Assembly (NCBI RefSeq): GCF_023856365.1
Contig: NC_064545.1
Coordinates: forward strand, 620,001 to 684,000
Length of the DNA stretch: 64,000 nt
DNA from: Brienomyrus brachyistius
Lineage: Eukaryota > Chordata > Actinopteri > Osteoglossiformes > Mormyridae
Direction of reading: 5' to 3'
In this document: piece by piece, positions 21,956-32,485 of the stretch
How the letters are laid out: every line of letters begins with the position of its first letter
Position numbering within the stretch: the stretch's first letter is position 1
The notes under the pieces: model-generated
The model's database searches: none
Told to the model about the DNA's origin: nothing
What the model saw: the letters and a program-made list of their open reading frames with translations, nothing else
Made by a program: the position numbers and the translations under genes

Positions 21956-24900
21956 TCAGACTGCTATGGCGGTGGCCATCTCCTCTTCCCTCACTGGCAA
22001 GATGTCCGCTGGCTCTGCCACGTCCGACACTGAGACAGAACACACATTCTCAGTCTGGGCATTTCTACCGTATGGTATCTAAATGTGGACTCCCAGTATG
22101 ACCTTGGACCCGTTTGATGTGTTTTGACAACTGTGTAATAGCAAATAATACATAGTGTGAAACATTAATGACAGATACAAAAAGAGAGGGGAAGCACACA
22201 GTGTTAACCATGGTACTCTGCAGTGTGTGTGGGTCAGATATACTTTATATTGTGGGGTCATTTCGTCCCCACAATGTGATAAAAACCTGTTGTTGTTTTG
22301 ATGTTGTGAGGACCAGTTTTTTAGCAAAACTCAATTTTATAAAATCTGTTACTCCAATCAAAAAACTAAAAACATTAGGGCTGGGTAGGGGTTAAGGGTG
22401 TCATTTCTGGTATTAGTGTTTTGCCCATAGGAATGAATGGACGGTTCCCACAAAGATGAGCACAGGTCTGTGTGTGTGTGTCCATGCGTGCGGGTACCAA
22501 GGAGCTGACCTGTAGTGAGGTCAATGAGACTCTCCTCCAGTCCACCAGAGGGCAGTGAAATCCCCATGGCTCTCCTGATCCCGTACACGCTGCTCACGTC
22601 ACCCGGCGTAACCCGACTGGCCAGGTGTGCCAGATTGCCTGTTACCTTCTCAGCTGCAGGAGGAGAAGCGCATGTCAGACGTGGGCACAGACCAGTGGCC
22701 ACTGTCCACTGCATAGGACCCAACAGGCCCCATGAAGAAGGGGAGAAACAGGAGGTTGGGAGACAGGACAGACAGGCGATCATACCCAGCTCCACCTCCC
22801 TGGCGCTGGGAGCCAGCAGGCAGATCATGTTGGGGGGTGGCTTGGCACTCAGACGCTCATTCTGGGCCTCCTGAAGTTCCCGCAGCAGCATGGTGGTCTC
22901 ATCCAGCTTCTGCTGGAACAGCTTGGCATCTGTGTCACATGAATGACGTCAACCAGCCATAAGTATTTGCTGATTTTCTCTGGCAAGAAGATATTCTGGG
23001 AGTTTACTGTGAGGTTATGACCTCCTAAATGTTCGGCTGGAACAACAACCATGGAGCAAGTCTGCTGTGTTTGTTTTCTTTTTTTATTATACTTTTGTAG
23101 TTCCCTTTGAATTACATTTCCTACCTTCTAGAGACTTCTACAACTGTTTTTATGTGGTCGTGCTTTTACTCAATTTCAGACTAGCAAATATAGTAGAAAT
23201 TCATTGTTAATCTGTTGCCTAGTCGACTGAATCACTGACCTCTCCCAGAGTTTCACACTTAGCAGTATAAAGAAATTAAGTGCTTATTACTTAAAGCTAC
23301 AAAATATATTGTAGCAAACAGAAAGAAACAATGGTTGAGCAAAGTGGTCAATCATCTGGGGAACAACATGATTATAGGTACAAAAGAAGAACAGTACAGT
23401 TCATCTCCGATCCCATTGCTATATTCTGCAAAATCAGTTCTTTGCCGGTACCTTCAGAGGAGAAGTTTGGGGGCTCGAGGTCCAGCCCCAGCACTGAGTT
23501 CAGTGAGGTCAGGCTGCTTCTGCTGCTGGATTCAGCTTCAATTATCTGCAAGGGTGATCACCACACAATGATGGAGAAATGTACTAGCTTTACCAGAAAC
23601 TTCAAGGATTTATTAATAACCGTTAAACGACCACTTTGTCACCACGGACTGGAAACAAACTTTGCGCTCTACAGTAAAGACAGGCCTAGGAATGGCTGGA
23701 CACAGGGATGACGGACAACTCTGCCATCTCTGCACATCAACCGTCTTTGTCGGGATTTACCTCCACGTCTTTCATCGTTTCTTCTCCATCTACCGGATCA
23801 TCATCTGCCTGGTTAGTCTAAGATTCGGGAGAACAAAAGGAATCTCAATAAGAACAAGGATACAGAAATTTGCCCAAAAAAAGATAAAAATGTAAGAAGT
23901 TGTTATGGTCCCGACCGTGTTCACTTCCAGCAATGCTTTTGTGTGTTCCCCATGTGTCAAGGCATCCAAAATGTTGTCTGCTAATCTGCCCATGTATTCT
24001 TCACTCTTTGACAGAAATTCAGACAAGCTGCCAATCAAAAGAAAAAAAAAATCAAAAATTTCAAAGGCAAAAACACGTTTTTACAGAAACAATATTGACA
24101 CGAGTTCTTAAAAAGTTTGTTCTGCAAAACAGTTTTCACTCCTCAGTTTGGGAAAGGGATTTTCACTACAAGCTGGAAAATAAACCTGGTTTTCAGTTAC
24201 CCTTTTAAGGCTGAAGTTATCGTAACTATCGATTATTAATTTATGCTTGAGAAGCATGCGAAGTCATGACTGGTTGGAGGGAACCAGTCACCTTGGGAAC
24301 TTTGCAAGATGGAAGACGTGTATAGTGTGTTTAAGTAGGAAGGCCTGAGCTAACGATAGTAGAAATATTGATTAAATTCAAGCAGTATTTTAACAAATTT
24401 GCTGCTTTTCGGCAGAATTAAAAAAATTACATGCAGCCACTCCCATACGAAGCAGATAATGCTCGTAACAGCACATGTTACGGTCTGGGATATATTAGAC
24501 AGTAAGCCAACATTCATGTACGACAGGGCTTGATGGACTTCGATTATGGTTCCCAACTCTGCGGCTGCCCACGTTAAAATTATCTGTGATTTGTGTCACA
24601 GTAAGCGCCAACAAAAGCCCCAGATGGGAGGCTCATCTGTGTTCACTTGGCGCTGGCAAATCGGTGCCTGATCGCTATTAGTTCTGTGTGTCAAATGCCT
24701 GTCAGATATCTAGTAGGCTAAATGTCTGGACCTGTAAGCAACTCCAAATCCTGCAGTGGAAAAGGTGCCCCGACCGTTAATGAGTGTGGCGATGAGCTGT
24801 AGCCAACAAGAGCGCAAGACATAGGGTGAGGTGAAACCCGAGGGAGTTGTTTAAAAAAGGTGTAAACAGCTCAGTTTGTTCAGCTTGGGTATGACTTGAT

Positions 24901-25455
24901 TCTTGGTGGCCTTGCCCATTTCTTCTGCATTCCACATTTCGACTACTAGTATCAAATGTTAGTTTACTGTAATATAACCTAGACCTTCACAATTCAAATC
25001 TGGCCCTCGATTCCGAATCCAGGACTTGTTTTCATTCTCCCAGGTAGTTATTTTAATAATTACTGATTCTGATTGGCCAGAGGCTTCACACCTGGCTCAC
25101 AGGTAAAGGAAGGCTGGAAAACCCTGCCCCAGACCTTGCATTATTCTCATTGCAGTGTTGGGCATTTCAGGTCTAGAAGCTACACATTCATACCAAGATT
25201 TAGGCACGGTCTCCAGAGAAGGAGACCATTTCACATGCAGGATGTGGTCTGTGTGCCCCGAAGCACCGCCTACCTTTCTGAACCTTGGAGGCTGGACTCG
25301 TCGCCGTAAAAGGAGTAGATCAGGTCGGAGTCTTCTTTACTCACGTTGGCGAAGCTGGAGTCGTAAACCGGAGCATAGGAACTGAACGGACCGTAGTTCA
25401 TATAGGCCACTGTAGTGGATTGGGTTACACACAGACAAGCACATTAATCAACATA

Positions 25456-25509
<54 letters not shown>

Positions 25510-28500
25510 AACAAAGCCAAAAATGGAAAGCAAAACGGAAGCCAAAAGTTTAGGAGACAACAGTCCCAAGGCAAAAAAATTCTGCAACTGACCATTAATA
25601 TCTGAAATAAATTCAACATAATTCCTCATCTTTTGTTTCTTTTTTACAATGACAGTATGAGAGAAATCAATCACCCAATGTCTCATTTCTGAACTATTGA
25701 GATTTACAAGAGGAAAACAGGATGTAAGATTTACCGACATTGACACTATATCTCAAACACGTAAAGGATACGAGTTGGCTCAAAGCTACCATTATCTACG
25801 CTCACACTCAAGGGCGCCCCCTAGGGTCTGGGCCCCTGAAAATCTTATCCTTTCTTACCCCATATGGTTGGCGCTACCTACTAGTGCATGTGCCGAGTAC
25901 AGCCACGTCTCACCTGGGGTCACCTTGTTCCTCTTGTCCTCTTTGAAGCCTTGCAGGGTGTTGATGCCGCTGTGCAGCTTCCCCATCATCATCCCCAGTT
26001 TCACCGGGCAGTAGCCGTTATCTGTGGAAGACAGACAGACGTTTCCTTTCTGCGGCGACCCAAAAACTCGGTGGCCTTTTAGAGCGTGACGGGCGTACAT
26101 GTGCTCTCACCTCCGGCTATCAGGTCGGCTGGGTTCAAGATCCCCAGTGTGGTTGTCCCGTCAGACTTCCGCCTCTCAAACTCCAGCTTAAAATTTTTTT
26201 TTATAAAAAATTTATAAAATCAGGAGACTGCGGAGACTAAAAACTTAAGAACATGTCCGAAAGCTTTATGCTTATTGTTTCAGTTTTATTTTTAAACACT
26301 ATTAATTTAGCAGACACTTATCCAGAGCAAGATCAGAGCAACTGGGGGTTAAGGGCCTCCTTCAAGGTCCCGACAGTGACATCACTCTACCAACCACGGG
26401 ATTTGGCTGATCACAGGAACAGCCAAACATTGCAGTTTCAGTCCTGGGCCCGGAGAACAGTGTACTGTCTGGAGAATGGCACAGTACAGCAGTGTACTGA
26501 CTGGAGTATGGCACAGTATATCAATGTACTTTGATGATACATCAACAACACTGGGTAAAACAGAGGTGTCAATGTAGGGGGATCAGCTCTGTGAGTCCGA
26601 GTTTAGTACAGCAATAAATCGAAGTCTGCCCTTAATACATTTCAGGAAGATGTAATTTACCATAAAAACAGGCTAAAAAGACTTGTACGCTTTCTTATGT
26701 AAGTAGGACACGTCAGTCATTATCAAAGGCTTAAAAAACCGAGGGCAAAAATAACACTGGATTGTGTTTGCGACCAGAAGTTAATTGTTTTAAATAAAAA
26801 CAAGAGACACTACTTTTAATGGATGTATTCTGCTCAATTTGCTCTGATATAGATGCTGATATACATTCACAGTTTCCATTTCAGAATACTGCAAAGTTGC
26901 AGACCGTCCAGCACACTAGGTGAATATTCCCTCTCCAATGACTCACCTCAGTCTGAAGGTCCCTATTAGACAATTTGCCACCAGAATCCTCAATGATCTT
27001 CTTGATTTCTTCTAGCTCCTTCTCAGCCTGACCAATGCTCCTCAGAGATTCCTCCTTGGGGTCCTTATCCTGCCTGGAAGCAGAGATGCACAGCTATTAT
27101 ACTGGTTATAGGTACTGACTTGGCCTTCCCAGTATGAGGCAGGATCCCTGTAGAGGCCCCCCCCCTTAAGCCAATCTTCAGCTGACAGTTCTTCACTTAG
27201 TTCAAAGAACCTGACTACAAAATCAGTTGTGTAATCCAAGTTAAACATCAAAACACAAGACCTTTCAACTGATAAAATTCTTCTCTCAGTGATCAATGAG
27301 TGTTTCGTAACAAAGCATCATTTTATAAAATCAGCCTACTAACAATTGGTTGGCTCAGTACCGATAATGATTATTTTTGTTTTTACACTTGGGGGTCAAA
27401 TACTCTAAGCCAAAATAGCTGCTTCAAGCTACACTACTCTCCCATCTGATCACAAGATGTTGATTCTTCAAATTCCTGAACATCAAAGACATCATCTGGC
27501 TGGAGCCAGAAGGTGGCAGTGTTGTTCACTTTTACACTATGCACTGAAATAGCTAACTTTTAATGAAGGACAACTATCAGCAGGGATATATTTTTATATT
27601 ACTATGGATGTTAGTCACATGGTCTTAATTACAATGCAACACAGGCAATTAAAAAGACGAAATACATATTATAAAACTTTGAAGCTACATGTCACGTTTA
27701 AATCACAGCCTGTTTTTTTCTCTAATAACAACTGGCAATATGCATCATTACTTCTACTGAGCCAAGAACAGTTAGATTCGTCAGCACCTGGGCGTGTCCC
27801 TGAGAATCCTTCTCGGTGACTGGGTGGTCTCGCTGGTGTCCATGGCCACCTGGCTGTCTTTGGACTGGTCCAGGGTGGAGGTTCCTTCCTTCTCTGCCTC
27901 CCCCTCCTCATTTTTGGTGTTTTCCAGGTCAGCCATAAACTCAATGCTCTGTTTCAGGCTCTGTAACCTCTCCTGTGGAGCAGAGACGAGCAGGTTACAG
28001 GCCGCTAAATACCTCCTCCCACTTCGGAAAGATGTACACGTCACAGACTAAGGCTTTCTGCTGTTTCTACAGAACACAATACCAAGAACAACAAAGACTC
28101 AACATTACAGGTGTTCTAAAAGCAAGTTTTACATATCCACAGTTAACGCAATGGAGCATAGTTAATCCCCGATTGCCGAATTGGTGTTACATGGTACTAC
28201 AGCGGTGGTTATCAACTCAGTAAGTTAACTGGGAGTAAGTCTGTGCGCGTTCGCATTAAAGGGGCGATGTCAGCATTGTAAACTAATGACTCAACTAAGA
28301 GCCGCCCTATGACAGGTATGAGGTAGGTAATTCCTGTCCCGCTTGGCAAACTATTGTCAACACTATGGCAATTTTAGTCTGCCCTTTGCAAGGGGCTATA
28401 AAAGGGACTGGCACCGAATATCGGTACTGGGTTCAAAACATTAAATTTTATTTGTATCAGATTAAAAAAATAAATAAAAAAATCAGTGGTATAGCCTGTA

Positions 28501-31500
28501 ACTATTTAGTTAAAGGATGTCTCATATAGGCTAAATTGTTTTTTGTGAAAGGGTGGTTCGCATGCACGCGTTTGGTAAAAGGGCTGGACTCATGCCTGTT
28601 TTACGCCAAAACCTTGCACTGAACCTCCTCAGAGCAGGTTAGGCATGCAATGCATGGTGAAGCCCCCGGCACAGTGGAGTCGCAAATCCAGTCCGACAGT
28701 AAACTAGAATCTGGCTGTCAGTCCGTCACTTTGCCCACACAGAGAGAACCTGCACTGAGTTTTGTATCTAGTCCTTCAGGAATTTGATGGAAAAACAACT
28801 TAGGTTACAGGGGCAAAATCTCAGGATGACTGATTAATAAGTAGTATATTGGCACTTTATTGATCCCAAGTGGGGAAAATCTCTTTTCATCTACCCAATC
28901 TTGCTCTCCATGACACACAGACACATGCATACAGGTGAGAACAAACTTGGCAGTGATGGGCATCCACCTGAAGAGGCACCTGTGAAGCTGAGCATTAAGG
29001 GCCTTGCTCAAGGGCTCACAGACATGTGACTATTCTGCTGAAGCTGGACTTCAACTGACAACTTTCCAATCACAGGCACAGGGGCTTAGCCCACTGAGCG
29101 ACAAACGTGGGATTTGAACCAGCGACCTTCAGATCATCTAGTAATGAACAAAATGACCCTTCATGAATCACGTGCTGTACTTTGTGAACCCACTAGATGG
29201 TGCTCTCTGATCAAAAATGTGCACCAATCATGCCCCAAAGCAAAACAGGACAAACATCTAGTGAGGTCAAAAAACCCAGCAGATGGTTTATGAGCTGTCA
29301 TTTTGTCCATCACTAACAACATCCAAATCCACTGAGCATCACCATACTCCAAAAACGAGGGGAAAGCACGAACGCAGTCCCCTACTACTAGAAATTATGC
29401 AGTCAAGATTCCCCACATTTGGGGAATTCACAGGGGTCAGCACAGCCGCAGAGAAATGGCTGAGCCTCGCCCTGGGTGAACCACTTTCGTGATCATGGTA
29501 TCTCCCCTGCCAGGTAAGTATCAGATCATATTTACCATGGAGATACACCTGCTTTAAAAGAGAGATAATACGTGCAGTACCCAAAACTCAATAGTAAGCC
29601 TCAAGAAACCTCGCCAACGCTAAGTTCACACTACACAACTTTTAAAGTTGTCAGATTGCTGTACTGTTCAAAACTACAAGATCCGTCATCTTGTGATCTG
29701 GAGTCTTGAAGTCACTGTGGTTTGCACAGTACATGACTGATGCAACTGGGTCTTCATAACTATATGAACTCTAATGAATGCCAATATAAATGCAGTTTCA
29801 TGCTCCCCGGTCACCCAGAGGAGGATGGGGTCCCCTTCTGAGTCTAGGTTCCTCTCAAGGTTTCTTCCTGCTAGAGGGAGTTTTTCCTTGCCTCTGTCGC
29901 CTCAGGCTTGCTTGGTGGGGTTCTGGCCGGTTGAATGTAAAGTGCTTTGTGACAATGACTGTTGTTAAAAGCGCTATATAAATAAAATTGAATTGAATTG
30001 ACTGATCAGCAACAGGGGGTCACACACTACAGGCTCTTTCATCAGGATGAATTGCTGATGAGTCTGGGGCTTTTGTCGCCGATCTTCTAAAACTCTAGGC
30101 GAGTGGAAAATCATGTAGTGTGAATGTAGCGTGAGCCAGTAAATTTGCTTCGTAGTGTGACCCTCAGGTGAATTTCATGGTGAACGCATGAGGTTAACAA
30201 CAAAGACAGAAGGCAACATCAACTTAAGGCAGAGTTTAGCATTTCACCTACCTCACTCAGTATTTTCATGCCAGAGTGGAGAAGTTTCTTTGCAGCCTTG
30301 TAGTAAATGGTCTCGGGCTTGTTGTATATCATTGCGTTCTCACACATAATCTTAAAATCTGCCTATCAACAGCAAACACCAAGGAGTTATTTCACCCGAG
30401 ATAACTGAGATGCATCAGGTTCTATTTCGATGATAATTCGATTTCATGCTTAAAGGAAATGTCATACCTTCAGCTCCTCCAGGGACTGATAATAGTCTTT
30501 TTTTATTTTCTCCTTCATTGTGCTAAAGTCCATGGGCCTCTTGATAATCATGGAGTAGCCTGGAGCAATGAAGTCTGTCACCGGGAAGGAGAAGAATGCA
30601 CTGGGGTCCTTCCTGTAGAAAAGTGGACACTTTTAGGACAGTGACTAATCTCACTCCTTCACCTCACACACATCATGTCATGTCTGGTATAAAAGCAAGA
30701 CCTCTTCCCAGTATTCCAGGGGAACCTATTCAATGCGGAATCTGGAGCTTATCCCAGGATGCCAATCCACAGCACGACCAGCACGCACGTAGGATCACAC
30801 ACTCAGGACATTTTTGAGACCCATATTCAGCTAAACAAGTACTTCCCAACTCAATCCTCTGGGACCCCCAGACAGTCCACATTTCTGCTCCCTCCCAGCT
30901 TCCAGCACACATGTACCAAGTATTTGGTGCTCTTGTTTGATTGGGATCTGGGTGGAAGCAAAAATGTGAACAGACTGGGGGTTCACATGGACTAGGTTGG
31001 GAAACACCAAGATAAACGCTAAAGGACAGACAGGCGGAACAGGCAAGCTCCTTATTTGTTATTGACACGGTTAATGTGTCAGGTGCTCTGTTCACTGAAG
31101 GTTCTGTGTGGCTGGAGGAACGGGAGCCTTGCCTTTGCAGCTGCCTGATGAGCTGTGACAGCGCCTCCTGCAGGGGACTCTGTTCTTTTTCTGCAAAAGG
31201 AGAGAAGGACAAAGAAATTAGACCAGTAACCCACCGTTTTGAGACAGAAGCCGGACAGCAAAGCAACCAACCTACCTGGGGGGTTTTCAGCATCAGTGTA
31301 TTACCGTGAAAGTAAGAAAAGAAACAGATCAAAAACATTTAAAGGTTCCCCTACCTTCTACCTGGCCGATGGACGGGGTCAGGTGTTTGTCCTGGGTGGG
31401 ATCTGATCGAATAGGCGTGTGACTCTGTTCCCTCTCTTCCCAGTCTGTGTCCACTGAGTCCTGTCCCTTTTTCTTTTTTGTCATCTAGAAGAAAACACCC

Positions 31501-32485
31501 CCAACCAAAAAAAAAAAAAGAATGTGACAGGAAGTCAAAGTTCAAAGGTGAATAGTAAATCACAATGTCACCAACTTTGGTCAGCTGGCTGGAGTGAGAT
31601 GTTCAATTCCAGACTAGTCTGCACACCCATTTACATGTATGCAATAGTTTTATTGCATTGAAAATAGTCTGTTCGGTTTGCAACTGTAATTTTAGGTTCA
31701 TAACGGAATAAAATAGATTTGCCATAAGATTTCTTGCGTGAGTGTGAGAAAGCGTGAGTGTCACGCCGGATGCGAGAGCGGTGGCAGCCCCGCAATCAGG
31801 CATCAATAAGCGGCAGCTCAGAGGCCGCTGGCTTCATTTGTGGATCACCACGGCAAACACCACGTACAGCCTCGACGGCGCCGGCACGGGCTTAAAAAGA
31901 CGTCAGGCACCTTCTTCTTCCGTTTGTCGTCGGGGGACGGCGCCGGGCTGCTCCTCTCCCTGTCCCCCTTCTTCTTCTTTTTCTTCTTCTTGTCCCGGTG
32001 CTTGTCCTTGTCGTGGTCGTCGTGGTCGTGGCCGGAGCTCCCCGTGGACAACTCGGTCACCTCATTCCCCGCCACCTTCAGGACCAGCTTCAGTGGCTTC
32101 TCCGTGTACTCTACGGGACAGCGCCGTTAGCGGACCGGTACACCGGCTCACCGGCCAGGGAGCAGCTACACACCGGTTACTTATCATGGCAGTTAACTAT
32201 GTCGTAATGCTTCGCATGCTGACCGGTTCCGCTCCTGCTAAAGCTATTACATAGACGCAGGCAAGTGAACCATTAAACGCCACCGGAAAGCGGTGGATGG
32301 CCGTCCAACGGCGTGACTCGGGCTCCAAACGCGGCGACGGGCCACAGCCAACCGCCCACCGCGCTTACCAGCGGCGATAGCGCGCTCACAGGAACTCTCC
32401 GCGGCGCTCGATCGGACACCTCCACAGCCTTCTTACCTTCATACGCGTGCTTCTCCGACTTGTGTTTTTTATGCTTTTTGCCCAT
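21956..32485 (-). CDS. brd7: Bromodomain-containing protein 7 (17 coding exons, about 646 aa)
   Basis: Subunit of the PBAF (SWI/SNF) chromatin remodeller; it binds acetyl-lysine in the nucleus. Exons in transcript order: 32485-32437, 32110-31911, 31484-31355, 31190-31133, 30612-30468, 30362-30252, 27972-27788, 27073-26947, 26186-26111, 26021-25914, 25409-25274, 24027-23916, 23808-23761, 23545-23452, 22929-22786, 22653-22510, 22029-21956. Phases agree throughout and sum to 1941 nt. The start MGKKHKKHKSEKHAYE has a good context (A at -3, G at +4) and matches the family. Recognised blocks include KPLKLVLKV, a complete bromodomain, NTLQGFKEDKRNKVTP and RPPPNMICLL-like KPPPNMICLL. BRD9 is the paralogue to exclude, but the N-terminus and length fit BRD7. 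Intron 4 has a GC donor, and exon 12 has two possible donors (ending at 23916 or 23925). The C-terminus after DLTT diverges from human. Confidence 0.94.
22185..22485. repeat. Dispersed teleost repeat in the last brd7 intron
   Basis: Contains the imperfect palindrome ttgtggggtcatttcgtcc/ccacaatgtg, then cattagggctgggtaggg and a GT-rich end. A related sequence in the opposite orientation is at 45015-45185 (tacccagccctgacctta). Family not assigned. Confidence 0.5.
25459..25504 (+). repeat. (AC)23 microsatellite
   Basis: Uninterrupted dinucleotide run of 46 bp in brd7 intron 10, about 50 bp from exon 11. Confidence 0.97.
26295..26440 (-). mobile_element. SINE or LINE-tail fragment, minus strand
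   Basis: Reads tagcagacacttatccagag, then gggttaagggcctccttcaa, then a degenerate B-box complement; this is the reversed form of a very common fish SINE tail. Lies in brd7 intron 8. Confidence 0.6.
28855..29115 (-). repeat. Degenerate SINE/LINE 3' region, minus strand
   Basis: Begins ctttattgatcccaagtggg, includes aagggccttgctcaagggct, and ends with gcccactgagcgaca, a degenerate complement of a tRNA-like head. The plus-strand stretch 36945-37135 contains the mirrored motifs (gagcaaggcccttactcgcc and caaggatcaataaagtatca). Confidence 0.6.
29618..30131. mobile_element. MITE interrupted by a second insertion
   Basis: The ends are inverted: cgctaagttcacactacac at the left and tgtagtgtgaatgtagcg at the right. 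The central part has been split by the retroposon at 29742-29998. No coding capacity. Family not assigned. Confidence 0.65.
29742..29998 (+). mobile_element. Retroposon with (ATTGA)n tail nested in the MITE
   Basis: The 3' part reads agggagtttttccttgcctc, then aaagcgctatataaataaaa and (ATTGA)n, a familiar teleost 3' end. The octamer tgactgat occurs at both borders (29734-29741 and 29999-30006), a target-site duplication inside the older MITE. Confidence 0.75.
30252..31190 (-). other. brd7: brd7 exons 4-6: bromodomain
   Basis: About residues 128-231. SPLQEALSQLIRQLQR opens helix Z; DPSAFFSFPVTDFIAPGYS is the ZA loop; HPMDFST appears as RPMDFSTMKEKIK; ENAMIYNKPETIYYKAAKK carries the acetyl-lysine-binding asparagine at N208. 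All signature residues are present, so the domain should be functional. Confidence 0.93.
30837..31009. mobile_element. Palindromic hAT-type MITE in brd7 intron 4
   Basis: Inverted halves: acttcccaac...cagtccacatttctgctccc on the left and gcaaaaatgtgaacagactg...gttgggaaac on the right. Flanks agctaaac (30829-30836) and agataaac (31010-31017) match at 7 of 8 positions. Same family as 1558-1703. Confidence 0.7.
31355..32485 (-). other. brd7: brd7 exons 1-3: basic N-terminal region
   Basis: Residues 1-126. MGKKHKKHKS, then KPLKLVLKVAGNEVTELSTGS, then a lysine run (eight lysines followed by GDRERSS) and another basic patch KRKKKMTKKKKG, consistent with nuclear localisation. The lysine run is encoded by a TTC-rich tract on the plus strand (about 31968-31995), which may be length-variable. 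Exon 1 codes only 16 full codons. Confidence 0.88.
31900..32460. promoter_or_regulatory. brd7: CpG-rich 5' end of brd7
   Basis: Exons 1-2 and intron 1 are visibly rich in CpG (for example 32281-32345 and 32395-32420), unlike the AT-rich surroundings, as expected of a housekeeping promoter region. No TATA box is clear upstream of the ATG. The likely start-site interval is 32486-32640. Confidence 0.5.

Larger units (their letters stand above)
21956..27972 (-). other. brd7: brd7 exons 7-17: C-terminal half
   Basis: Residues 232-646. Exon 7 is rich in acidic and serine/threonine residues (ADLENTKNEEGEAEKEG). Exons 9-10 hold ERRKSDGTTTLGIL and YCPVKLGM plus GINTLQGFKEDKRNK, the most conserved block of the BRD7/BRD9 C-terminal domain (DUF3512). 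Exon 11 reads YGPFSSYAPVYDSSFANVS and exon 15 QQKLDETTMLLRELQEAQNE, a likely coiled coil. Exon 16 has VTPGDVSSVYGIRRAMGIS. The tail ends VREEEMATAIAV. Confidence 0.88.
27973..30251. other. brd7 intron 6
   Basis: The largest brd7 intron, about 2.3 kb. It holds a SINE-like fragment (28855-29115) and a MITE (29618-30131) carrying a nested insertion (29742-29998). The stretch 28052-28850 has no recognised element. Confidence 0.7.

Noticed and set aside
22515..22962. Plus-strand open frames over the 3' exons of brd7
   Set aside because: They are antisense shadows of brd7 exons 15 and 16, which are well supported on the minus strand.
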